Source of the DNA: Rhodothermia bacterium
GTDB lineage: Bacteria > Bacteroidota > Rhodothermia > Balneolales > Natronogracilivirgulaceae
DNA: 21,755 nt
Direction: 5' to 3'
NCBI GenBank assembly: GCA_007122185.1
Contig: SKUI01000228.1
Location: 1-21,755 of the forward strand
In this document: piece after piece, positions 8,124 to 15,438 of the stretch
How positions within the stretch are numbered: position 1 is the stretch's first letter
Layout of the letters: the number at the start of each line of letters is the position of its first letter
Translations under genes and position numbers: made by a program
The notes under the pieces: generated by a model
What the model saw: only the letters and a program-made list of their open reading frames with translations
What the model was told of the DNA's origin: nothing
Databases searched by the model: none

Positions 8124-9935
8124 CTAAACAGCGGGCTTGGCCTGGTCACGGTACTGCAGTTCGTAAAGCCGGCGGTAGATGCCATCTTTATGCTTCAGGA
8201 GCTCCTGGTGCGTACCGGTTTCGCGAATCCGGCCCTTGTGCATGACCAGTATTTTGTCGGCATGCTGAATGGTGGACAGCCGGTGAGCTATCACAAGGGA
8301 GGTTCGTCCTTTCATCATGGTCTCAAGTGCTTTGGAGACCAGATACTCAGTTTCGGAATCCACATTGGAAGTAGCCTCATCCAGGATGAGAATAGCGGGG
8401 TCATATACCAAAGCTCTCACAAAGCAGATGAGCTGCCGCTGACCCATCGACAATGACGTCCCTCGTTCTGTTATCCTGTGCATGTACCCACCAGGCAGTT
8501 TTTTGATGAAACGGTCTGCCTGCACCATTGTGGCGGTATGGTGCACGTGCTCCCTGGAAATATCCTTATTACCCAATGTGATATTATCCATAATGGTACC
8601 GGCAAAAAGCAGATTGTCCTGCAGCACAAGGCCGAAATAGGATCTGAGCGTGGATTGTTTCATCTCCCGGATGTCAATCCCGTCGACGGTGATCCTGCCG
8701 GAACTGACATCGTAAAAGCGAAGCAGGAGGTTGATGATGGTCGTTTTTCCGGCACCTGTAGCGCCCACGATAGCTACAATTTCTCCGGGTTTTACTTCAA
8801 AACTGGCTTCGCGCAGCACATCCTGTTCGCCGGCATTATAACGGAAAGAGACGTTCTCGAAACGTATGTGTCCCTCCATCCGCTCCGGCATTTGTGCGTC
8901 TGCCTTTTCCGGTAATTCGTCCGGTGTATCCAGCACCCCGAAAATGCGTTCGGAAGAGGCCAGTGCGCTTTGGAGCGTATTGAATTTTTCAGAAAGGTCA
9001 CGGATGGGTACAAAAAACTGCCGGACATACTGGATGAACGCAAGCAAGATCCCGAAAGTTACCTGTCCGGCCAGTGCCTGGGCACCGCCATACCAGATAA
9101 CCAGGGCCATTGCCAGTGAAGCAATTACTTCCACGGCAGGCCAGAAAATGGCAAAATAAAAGATGGTTTTGATATGAGCGTCGGTATGCTCCTTGTTGAT
9201 CCGCTCAAATTTTTCAGCTTCTTTTTTTTCACGGCCAAAAAGCTGCACGATACTCATCCCTCCGATGTGCTCCTGTACGAAGGAATGCAGACGGGCTATC
9301 TGATCGCGCACGTTCAGGAATGCGACGCGAACCCTGGCTTTGAACCAGAAGGTAGCATAGATCAGAATGGGCAGCACACTCAAACTGACCAGTGAAAGCT
9401 CCCAGCTCATGGAAAGCATGAATCCGATAATGAAAATGATCCGAAACAGGTCACCGATAATATTGACCACACCGGAGGAGAGCAGGTCGCTCAGTGCTTC
9501 GATATCACTGGTAGTGCGGGTAATCAGTCTTCCAATGGGATTCTTATCGAAAAACTGGACGTGCAGGCTTTGGATCTTGGTGAACAGGGCTTCCCGGAGC
9601 CGGAACAGCGCACCCTGTCCGATCCACCGCATCAGATAGGTGTTTCCGATCAGGATAGCAGTTTCCAGCAGCAACACCCCCGTAAAAAGCAGCATGATCT
9701 TGCCGAGCCCTACGACATCACCCTGGGCGATATAGTCATCTACGGCTATCTGAGTGAGATAGGGACGCAACGGTCCAAGAAAGGCGACACCCAGCGTAAG
9801 AAAAAGAGCCAGGAGCAGAAACCACTTGTATGGTGCCAGAAAGAAGTAAAGCCGTCGGATCAGATAGGTGTCGACGGCTTTACCTGCTGCAGTTTGGTTT
9901 TTATCGGAACGCTTGTCAGAAGCGGTCGAAGTCAT
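8124..9935 (-). CDS. ABC exporter subunit A (TMD-NBD half-transporter, consensus Walker B, altered signature)
   Basis: This is a 603-residue type IV ABC exporter half, with six N-terminal transmembrane helices (about residues 30-320) fused to an ATPase domain. The NBD shows Walker A GATGAGKTT (about 390), Q-loop LVLQDNLLF, signature LSMGQRQL (about 496), Walker B ILILDEAT with the catalytic Glu (about 516) and H-loop IAHRLST (about 553). The signature differs from LSGGQ. In heterodimeric exporters such as LmrCD, BmrCD and TM287/288, the partner with a normal Walker B carries an altered LSxGQRQL like this one. Start: a TTG at 9938 directly precedes the ATG at 9935, and I chose the ATG. It overlaps the end of rnz by 20 bp. 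Likely partner: the ABC protein at 11224-13083. Substrate unknown (drug or lipid). Confidence 0.93.
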   Translation of the reverse strand: MTSTASDKRSDKNQTAAGKAVDTYLIRRLYFFLAPYKWFLLLALFLTLGVAFLGPLRPYLTQIAVDDYIAQGDVVGLGKIMLLFTGVLLLETAILIGNTYLMRWIGQGALFRLREALFTKIQSLHVQFFDKNPIGRLITRTTSDIEALSDLLSSGVVNIIGDLFRIIFIIGFMLSMSWELSLVSLSVLPILIYATFWFKARVRVAFLNVRDQIARLHSFVQEHIGGMSIVQLFGREKKEAEKFERINKEHTDAHIKTIFYFAIFWPAVEVIASLAMALVIWYGGAQALAGQVTFGILLAFIQYVRQFFVPIRDLSEKFNTLQSALASSERIFGVLDTPDELPEKADAQMPERMEGHIRFENVSFRYNAGEQDVLREASFEVKPGEIVAIVGATGAGKTTIINLLLRFYDVSSGRITVDGIDIREMKQSTLRSYFGLVLQDNLLFAGTIMDNITLGNKDISREHVHHTATMVQADRFIKKLPGGYMHRITERGTSLSMGQRQLICFVRALVYDPAILILDEATSNVDSETEYLVSKALETMMKGRTSLVIAHRLSTIQHADKILVMHKGRIRETGTHQELLKHKDGIYRRLYELQYRDQAKPAV

Positions 9936-11142
9936 CAAACGGAGTTCGTGGTGTTATGGGTAACGGCTTGCTTGGGCGATGCGGACTTTCTCGTCTCTGA
10001 TCTTCGTCGGGACGCTTGTACGGCTTTTTAAACCGTGCTTTTTCTGGACGGTCCGATTCGCTGCTTTTGTAGTAACGCGCATTTGCCGGTTTCCGTTTGA
10101 ATCTCCGTTTTTTGAAACCACCTTTGCGTTTAGGCGCAGGTTTGAAGGTTTTCCTGGATCTTTGCGCTTTTTTGTCCTTAAGGTCGATGATCTCCACTCG
10201 CGGACTGATGATCTCTTTTTCCTGTTCGGGGTTGGTGAAGATCGGGCGAAGTTCGTAGGCCAGCCATGTTTTCTCAAAAACGTTTCGGGCTTCCTTAAGC
10301 AACAGGAACTGGTTTGAATACCGGGCAGAAAAATGTCCGATGACAAGCCGCTCGACTTTTGCCGTCTTGGCAACAATGGCAGCATCCTGCGCACTTGAAT
10401 GACCGGTGTCCTCGGCTTTTTCTTTGAGTGGTTCACCAAAGGTGGCCTCGTGGAAAAGTATGGTGGCATTTTCAGCCAGCCGGATGGCATTCTCACAAAA
10501 TTCCGTATCGGTGACATAGACAAAACTCTCACCCGGTCGGGGATCACCTACGATATCCGCTGAGTGCACAACCGTTCCATCTTCAAGCGTCACATCTTCT
10601 CCGTTTTTCAGGTCTTTGAATTGTGTGTCTTCTATAATGCCGGCTTCTTTGGCTTTTACCGCATCCACCTTGCCAGGTTTGTCTTTTTCCTGGAACCTGT
10701 AGCCAATACAGAATTTCGTATGTTTCAGCGGCCTTGCTTCCACATAAAACTCCTCTCCTTCCAGAACAACATCGTGGTCAAAGTCACTTTTTATTTCCTT
10801 GTATTTGATAGGAAATTCCAGCTCGACTTCAGCTATGCCAAAAACCGTTTCAATCATTTTTTTCAGACCTTTCGGCCCTATGATATGGAGCTCTTTTTCA
10901 CGTCTTTGAAGCTGCAGCGTACTTAGCAGGCCGAACAATCCGAAGATATGGTCGCCGTCAAGGTGTGAAATGAAAACGGCTTCCACTTTCGAGCGCTTAA
11001 CGCCGGCCTGAAGCAGCCTCATTTGTACGTTTTCTCCGCAATCAAATAGAAAGACGGAGCCATCTCTCCATAAAGCGACAGAAGGCAAGTGACGCACAGC
11101 AGTCGGGGTTGCTGATGAAACACCCAATGGAATGATAATCAT
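9916..11142 (-). CDS. rnz: Ribonuclease Z (tRNA 3' processing) with long basic C-terminal tail
   Basis: This zinc-dependent endonuclease of the metallo-beta-lactamase fold removes the 3' trailer from pre-tRNAs. The core (residues about 1-316) has the short-form ligand set: H60, D62, D64 and H65 in SHLDGDH, then H141 (PLKHTKF), D212 (VTDTEF), H231 (FHEATF), H248 (TGHSSAQ) and H270 (GHFSARYS). The first motif normally reads HxHxDH; here the second His is Asp, confirmed as GAC in the DNA. Beyond about residue 317 there is an extra tail of about 90 residues, full of Lys and Arg, ending RTPFDDFDRF. Short RNase Z is normally about 305-320 residues. An SD-like GGAGAGG sits 8 bases before the ATG at 11142, unusual for this group. 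The 3' end overlaps the ABC subunit A start by 20 bp. Confidence 0.93.
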   Translation of the reverse strand: MIIIPLGVSSATPTAVRHLPSVALWRDGSVFLFDCGENVQMRLLQAGVKRSKVEAVFISHLDGDHIFGLFGLLSTLQLQRREKELHIIGPKGLKKMIETVFGIAEVELEFPIKYKEIKSDFDHDVVLEGEEFYVEARPLKHTKFCIGYRFQEKDKPGKVDAVKAKEAGIIEDTQFKDLKNGEDVTLEDGTVVHSADIVGDPRPGESFVYVTDTEFCENAIRLAENATILFHEATFGEPLKEKAEDTGHSSAQDAAIVAKTAKVERLVIGHFSARYSNQFLLLKEARNVFEKTWLAYELRPIFTNPEQEKEIISPRVEIIDLKDKKAQRSRKTFKPAPKRKGGFKKRRFKRKPANARYYKSSESDRPEKARFKKPYKRPDEDQRRESPHRPSKPLPITPRTPFDDFDRF

Positions 11143-11223
11143 GTTATTGTCCTCTCCATATTTTATAAAATTGGGATTTCGCTATCAGACGAAATATTCC
11201 CGTTTGGTAACCCTATGTGATTA

Positions 11224-13083
11224 TTAAATTTGTTCAAGTTCCTTTTCGATCAGCTGCTTGCGGTACATATTGGCAAAGTAACCATTCCTGGCAAGCAACT
11301 CTTCATGAGTTCCGCTTTCTACAATCCGGCCTTCATCCAGAACATAAATTTTATTTACGTGCTTGAGTGATGATAAACGATGACAAATAATGAACATTGT
11401 TACATCATCCAGGTCCTTGTCAAGATGTTGCACTATGGCATCTTCTGTGTTAGTATCAACAGCACTCAGGGAGTCATCCAGAATCAAAATGGACGGCTTG
11501 CGTATGAGTGCCCGCGCAATACTGGTTCGTTGCTTTTGCCCACCCGATAACGTGATACCTCTTTCACCTAATATAGTGTCAAATTTTTTCTCAAATTCCA
11601 AAATATTTTCTAATACCTCAGCCTGTTCGGCAGCCTTTTTTATCTCTTCCTCAACGGCATTCTCCTTACCGAAAGTAATATTTTCTCTTATGGTATCAGA
11701 AAACAGGAAGTTATCCTGAGGAACAAGCCCGATGAGCGCCCGCAAGTCATGGAGCGGAAGATCGCGGATATCGATTCCATCCAGAAGAATGCGTCCCTGC
11801 TGAGGCTCATATATGCGGGGAAGCAACTGAATGAGGCTGGTCTTTCCCGAACCGGTGCGTCCGACAAGCCCGATTCTCTCCCCTTTTTTGATACGCAAAT
11901 CGATGTTTCGAAGTGCCGGTTCTTCAGCTCCGGGATAGGTAAAATGGACACTTTCAAAGACGATGTCACTGCGGAAAGCAACAGAAGATGGGTCTTTGCC
12001 TTCACCACCTAATGCGTCGGTTTTTTGCCCAGATTCCGGTCCTGTTATTCTGGCACCGCGATCCTGCGACTCATCTTCAACCGGGACGGCGAGCAGTTTT
12101 TGGATCCGGGAATTCGAGGCTGCCGAGCGCTGGAGCAGATTCAGGGTATAGCCAAGGGAAGCTACCGGCCAGGTTAGGTATGTAACATAGATGATGAATT
12201 CGGCAATGTTGCCCACTGTTACGAATCCATTCATGACCATGATACCGCCCTGCCAGACCACCAGGACAATCGACAATCCAATCAGCAAGAGGAGCATCGG
12301 ATGGAATAGCGCCTCTACAAGATCGAGTCTCAGCTTTTTGCGCCGGTAGCGGGCGTTCTCACGGAGAAAGCGATCCTTCTCGTATTCTTCCCTGTTAAAT
12401 GCTTTGATTACTCTGATACTGGAGAACACTTCCTGAACCTTGCCGGCCAAAACGGCATACTGTTGCTGTATTTCGTTGGACCTGCGATTAATGTACCGGC
12501 TTACCCAATACGCCATAATTGCCAGAAGCGGCAACGGCAGCAATGCCCATAATGTGAGCTTGACATTGACCATCAGCATGATCGCAATGATGATGGCTGA
12601 CCGGGAAACCGTATTGATGGTATACATGAACGCGGGACCGAAATACTCGCGTACACGGACAACATCTTCGGTCGCACGCGTGTAGACGTCTCCAGAACGG
12701 ATGTTGTCGTAAAAAGATTTCGGCAACTTCTGAAGATGGTCGAATATTCTGTTGCGAAGGTCGTACTCTATCTTTCTTGAGGTCACAATGAGCGTCTGCC
12801 TTGTGGCAAACAGCAACATTCCATAAAGCATGACGGCACCGACAAGAAGACCGGTGTTTTGTGCGAGAAACCAGCCGGACTCAGATGAAAAAAGCGTTGA
12901 AATGACACTATCGTATGGCTGGGCCATGCCATCTGAAATGCGTTCAATCTCGTCCATGGTCATCCGGATGAAGATGGGAATCCAGATGAGGAAAAAGTTT
13001 GACAGTATAAGCAGAGCCGCTCCGAGCGCAAGAGTCCACTTGTACTTGAGGAAGTAGCGGTTGAGTTTCAGTAGTTCTTTCAC
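11224..13083 (-). CDS. ABC exporter subunit B (TMD-NBD half-transporter with non-catalytic-type Walker B)
   Basis: This is a 619-residue type IV ABC exporter half. Six transmembrane helices occupy about residues 15-320. A hydrophilic linker (about 343-370, with GPESGQKTDALGGEGK) then leads to the NBD. Motifs are Walker A GRTGSGKTS (about 407), Q-loop LVPQDNFLF, a normal signature LSGGQKQR (about 510), Walker B ILILDDSLSAVDT (about 533) and H-loop ICHRLSS. The residue after the Walker B Asp is Asp rather than the catalytic Glu, as in the degenerate-site subunit of heterodimeric exporters (LmrC, BmrC, TM287). It should pair with the ABC protein at 8124-9935. The start is GTG at 13083, 15 bp after the end of the renalase-like gene; no ATG fits better. 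It lies 81 bp before rnz on the same strand. Confidence 0.93.
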   Translation of the reverse strand: MKELLKLNRYFLKYKWTLALGAALLILSNFFLIWIPIFIRMTMDEIERISDGMAQPYDSVISTLFSSESGWFLAQNTGLLVGAVMLYGMLLFATRQTLIVTSRKIEYDLRNRIFDHLQKLPKSFYDNIRSGDVYTRATEDVVRVREYFGPAFMYTINTVSRSAIIIAIMLMVNVKLTLWALLPLPLLAIMAYWVSRYINRRSNEIQQQYAVLAGKVQEVFSSIRVIKAFNREEYEKDRFLRENARYRRKKLRLDLVEALFHPMLLLLIGLSIVLVVWQGGIMVMNGFVTVGNIAEFIIYVTYLTWPVASLGYTLNLLQRSAASNSRIQKLLAVPVEDESQDRGARITGPESGQKTDALGGEGKDPSSVAFRSDIVFESVHFTYPGAEEPALRNIDLRIKKGERIGLVGRTGSGKTSLIQLLPRIYEPQQGRILLDGIDIRDLPLHDLRALIGLVPQDNFLFSDTIRENITFGKENAVEEEIKKAAEQAEVLENILEFEKKFDTILGERGITLSGGQKQRTSIARALIRKPSILILDDSLSAVDTNTEDAIVQHLDKDLDDVTMFIICHRLSSLKHVNKIYVLDEGRIVESGTHEELLARNGYFANMYRKQLIEKELEQI

Positions 13084-13097
13084 AGTCCTGAATTATT

Positions 13098-14135
13098 TCA
13101 GGAGAATTTTTCCACCCAGTGATTTCCAAGTTTCAGGCCGGAAAGATATGCGGCCTCCATGGAACGGCCATCAAAGTAATCTCCGACAAGTGCAATCGGA
13201 GCCAGATCGTCCTCCGACTCCAGAAAAGGCATGTCCAGACTCTTTTTAGGCAGATGATATCTCCAAAAGTGCGATTGAAACCATTCGGGGCGAGCGGCCC
13301 AGGAGCCAAGAATATTGCCAAGTTCTTTCAGGATTTTCGATTCCGTGCGGGCCGTATTCCCGGTTTCCGCCATTTCCCTTGTAAACTTGTCGGTTGTATG
13401 GACAACAAGATTCATGTCTCCGGAAAAATCCCGCTTGGTGCCCTCATTGCAGATCCATGAAATGACCGGATGATCACAAAGTATGGCCTTCCATTCTACC
13501 GGAACCCTCTCACCGTATCCTGCCATCAGTGAGATGGTGGAGCTGTAAGAAATATCGTCGAGCACGGTTATCATTTTTCGCAGATCAAATTCATCCTGAG
13601 CCGTAGCAACCAGACCGTAAGCCTGAATGGCTGGTGTAGCGATGATAACAGCATCAGCTTCAAAAACGTTTATCGAGGAAGAGTTTATCATCCAGGGACT
13701 TTTTTTGATCCTTGATCCGCCAATGTGGGTAATGCCTCCCACCTTCTCTTCAAAATAGATATCCAGCCTGCGTCCAAGATATTTTCCGATGGAATTCATG
13801 CCATCGGGTGCCACGTACATCGGCTGCGGGTCACGTCCGGGCAACTCGGGGATAATCTGGCCGTCAGTATAACAGGAAAGGCGGTCGGACCAATATGTGA
13901 TCAAACCTTGTTCTTCGAGTTCACCAAGGAAGGTCCGAAAGGCCTCGGAAGTACCCGTCATGTAAGGCGTGCCATGGTCGATGCGAACGGCACTTTCGCG
14001 ATCAATGCGCCTGGTTGCCATGCGCCCGCCGCAACCTTTGCTTTTTTCAAAAACAATAGCATCGTGTCCAGCCGCGGCGAGTAATCTTCCTGCAACAAGA
14101 CCGGACAATCCGGCACCAATGATTCCAATTTTCAT
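13098..14135 (-). CDS. Renalase-like FAD/NAD(P)-dependent oxidoreductase
   Basis: This 345-residue flavoprotein has an N-terminal Rossmann motif IGIIGAGLSGLVAGRLL (about residues 4-20), then VFEKSKGCGGRMATRR, the hallmark of the renalase-like amine-oxidase group (COG3380), and IDHGTPYMT. The C-terminal block PIALVGDYFDGRSMEAAYLSG is the second FAD contact and is typical of the amine-oxidase fold. Bacterial relatives of renalase oxidise abnormal dihydro-NAD(P) isomers; that role is family knowledge and is not shown here. The ATG at 14135 is preferred over the TTG just before it (14138). It is the first gene of a same-strand run with the ABC subunits and rnz, and is divergent from the Fur-family gene. 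Substrate is uncertain. Confidence 0.85.
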   Translation of the reverse strand: MKIGIIGAGLSGLVAGRLLAAAGHDAIVFEKSKGCGGRMATRRIDRESAVRIDHGTPYMTGTSEAFRTFLGELEEQGLITYWSDRLSCYTDGQIIPELPGRDPQPMYVAPDGMNSIGKYLGRRLDIYFEEKVGGITHIGGSRIKKSPWMINSSSINVFEADAVIIATPAIQAYGLVATAQDEFDLRKMITVLDDISYSSTISLMAGYGERVPVEWKAILCDHPVISWICNEGTKRDFSGDMNLVVHTTDKFTREMAETGNTARTESKILKELGNILGSWAARPEWFQSHFWRYHLPKKSLDMPFLESEDDLAPIALVGDYFDGRSMEAAYLSGLKLGNHWVEKFS

Positions 14136-14305
14136 CAAATCTTGCTTTTTTTCTATTTACGTAGTCGCTACTTTCCCATCCGACACAAAGATAAGCGGTC
14201 AAAATACATCCGCCAAATGTTTAATCAACTTCGGATACCGGCTTTTCCGCAAAATATTCATTTTATCCCGATCTCAGTTTGCATCACATAAAGCCAGGGA
14301 TTTAT

Positions 14306-14320
14306 TGCAACTTTGTTGCA
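14306..14320 (+). promoter_or_regulatory. Perfect palindrome, candidate Fur-family operator
   Basis: TGCAAC-TTT-GTTGCA is a perfect 6-3-6 inverted repeat starting 33 bp before the ATG of the Fur-family gene, in an AT-rich stretch where promoter elements are expected. Position and symmetry fit an autoregulatory operator. The divergent flavoprotein gene, which starts about 170 bp away, could in principle share it. No binding evidence exists; the sequence shows only the repeat. Confidence 0.5.
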
Positions 14321-14338
14321 TATTTAATATCTTTTTTA

Positions 14339-14770
14339 ATGGCCCGAAACAAGCAATACCATCAATTTCTTCGTCAATGCGGACTAAAGGTAACATCCAC
14401 CAGGTTGCTGGTCCTGGATGTGCTAATGTCCTCCAGGACGGCCCTGTCACATGGTGACATTCTTGGCAAAACCCGCGGCAGCAGACTGGACAAGGTCACG
14501 CTTTACCGGACTCTGGACACGTTTATCAAGCATGATATTGCACATAAAGTGGCATCCGAGGATCGCACCTGGCTGTATGCCCTTCATCCGATGGATCGCA
14601 ACAATATCGTGCACGACGATCATGCGCATTTTATTTGTGACCAGTGCGAGCGCATCTACTGCCTGCCGGTACAAACAAGGAACGGTATGCCGGCGCCGGA
14701 ATCGGAGGAAGGGTTTGTTATCCGGACGCATGAATACCGTTTGCGCGGAATTTGTCCGCAATGCCATTGA
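14339..14770 (+). CDS. Fur-family metal-responsive transcriptional regulator
   Basis: This is a 143-residue DNA-binding repressor of the Fur/Zur/PerR family. It has an N-terminal winged helix with LRQCGLKVTSTRLLVLDVL and the recognition helix KVTLYRTLDTF. The hinge and metal region is HDDHAHFICDQCERIYCLP. The C-terminal GICPQCH completes two CxxC pairs, the usual structural zinc site. The frame is open from 14279, but the ATG at 14339 (MARNKQYHQFLRQ) matches the family N-terminus; the upstream residues overlap the palindrome. It is followed after 63 bp by a MerC-like, His-rich membrane protein, which hints at zinc or another soft metal rather than iron. Fur, Zur and PerR cannot be separated by these motifs alone, so no symbol is given. 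Confidence 0.9.
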   Translation: MARNKQYHQFLRQCGLKVTSTRLLVLDVLMSSRTALSHGDILGKTRGSRLDKVTLYRTLDTFIKHDIAHKVASEDRTWLYALHPMDRNNIVHDDHAHFICDQCERIYCLPVQTRNGMPAPESEEGFVIRTHEYRLRGICPQCH

Positions 14771-14833
14771 TGTATTGTCCCTGATGAGAAAACCCATTCA
14801 CACCATACCTGATACCTGCTATCTGCCTGTCCT

Positions 14834-15298
14834 GTGACCAGTATTTTTTCCAAACTGAGCATTTTTCTGTCATCGCTTTGCGTAGTGCATTGCCTTGCGA
14901 CCCCTTTTGTTCTTCTGCTGCTTCCGGCGTTATCCACCCTGTTCTCTGAAACCATTGAAATCCTGCTGGTCCTGTCGGTGGTTCCGCTGAGTATGGCAGG
15001 ATTTTTTCCAACCTGGTTCCGGCACAAGAATAACCGGTTGCTTGTGCTTTATCTGACCAGTATCACTCTGATCCTGTTCAGCCAGTTTGTGCTTCATGTC
15101 AGCCATGATCACGCGGAACACGGGATATCCCTGATGAACTGGTTACGTATCGGGGTCACCTTCACCGGGGCACTTCTGCTTGCATGGGTTGTCTTCCAGA
15201 ACAATCGACATACGCACTACTGCACACATCCACACCATCATCAGGACACGGCACGGCCGCTTCCGGAAACTCCCGGGGAGTCCGATATGCAGTCCTGA
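14834..15298 (+). CDS. MerC-domain membrane protein with His-rich tail
   Basis: This 154-residue integral membrane protein has four predicted helices (about residues 5-28, 38-58, 68-90 and 100-122). The first carries SSLCVVHCLATPF, the CxxxHC motif of the MerC family, whose founding member takes up mercuric ions. The cytosolic or periplasmic tail is metal-ligand-rich: HVSHDHAEH between helices, then RHTHYCTHPHHHQ near the C-terminus. Chromosomal MerC-like proteins next to Fur-family regulators are more likely tied to general metal handling than to mercury; no merA, merP or merT lies nearby. The start is GTG at 14834. A nearby ATG (14784) is out of frame. It probably shares the Fur-family gene's transcript. 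Confidence 0.8.
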   Translation: MTSIFSKLSIFLSSLCVVHCLATPFVLLLLPALSTLFSETIEILLVLSVVPLSMAGFFPTWFRHKNNRLLVLYLTSITLILFSQFVLHVSHDHAEHGISLMNWLRIGVTFTGALLLAWVVFQNNRHTHYCTHPHHHQDTARPLPETPGESDMQS

Positions 15299-15396
15299 TG
15301 CAGAAAATGCCTTTTTTTTACGGAATGCGGGCAAGGAATATCCAGGATTACCGGTGGCTGGCCCGGCAAGATAATTTTTGGGAATTCCGACCGTAA
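15298..15396 (+). CDS. Possible 32-residue micro-ORF overlapping the merC-like stop
   Basis: The ATG at 15298 shares a base with the TGA that ends the MerC-like gene (TGATG), an arrangement often seen in translational coupling. It encodes 32 residues, aromatic and basic (MQKMPFFYGMRARNIQDYRW...EFRP), then TAA. It has no recognised family, signal peptide or membrane helix, and could be chance. It is recorded because it is too short for routine calling. Confidence 0.2.
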   Translation: MQKMPFFYGMRARNIQDYRWLARQDNFWEFRP

Positions 15397-15405
15397 GAAG
15401 TAGGT

Positions 15406-15413
15406 TATATTTA
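15406..15413 (+). promoter_or_regulatory. Possible -7 element upstream of the GWxTD operon
   Basis: TATATTTA, the same octamer proposed for rimP, lies 25 bp before the ATG at 15439. The nearest TTG upstream (15378-15380) leaves a 25-base spacer, longer than usual. It is a plausible start of the GWxTD-pdxA-methyltransferase-ftsE run, but the evidence is weak. Confidence 0.3.
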
Positions 15414-15438
15414 GTTAAAAAACAATTCATACCTGCTC

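Noticed and set aside
7318..8124. A 268-codon minus-strand frame opposite the inositol-monophosphatase-family gene
   Set aside because: The plus-strand protein carries clear metal-site motifs; the opposite frame has none and would overlap it completely.
9954..10547. A 197-codon minus-strand frame inside rnz in another frame
   Set aside because: It is out of frame with RNase Z, rich in Arg, Ser and Pro, with no recognisable motif; rnz ligands extend across the same DNA.
8124..13083. A dedicated toxin, drug-resistance or mobile island around the ABC genes
   Set aside because: Neighbours are rnz and a flavoprotein in one ordinary-looking operon; no integrase, transposase, tRNA junction or terminal repeats were seen.
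14279..14338. N-terminal extension of the Fur-family gene from 14279
   Set aside because: The added 20 residues cover the palindrome and do not resemble the family N-terminus, while the ATG at 14339 does.
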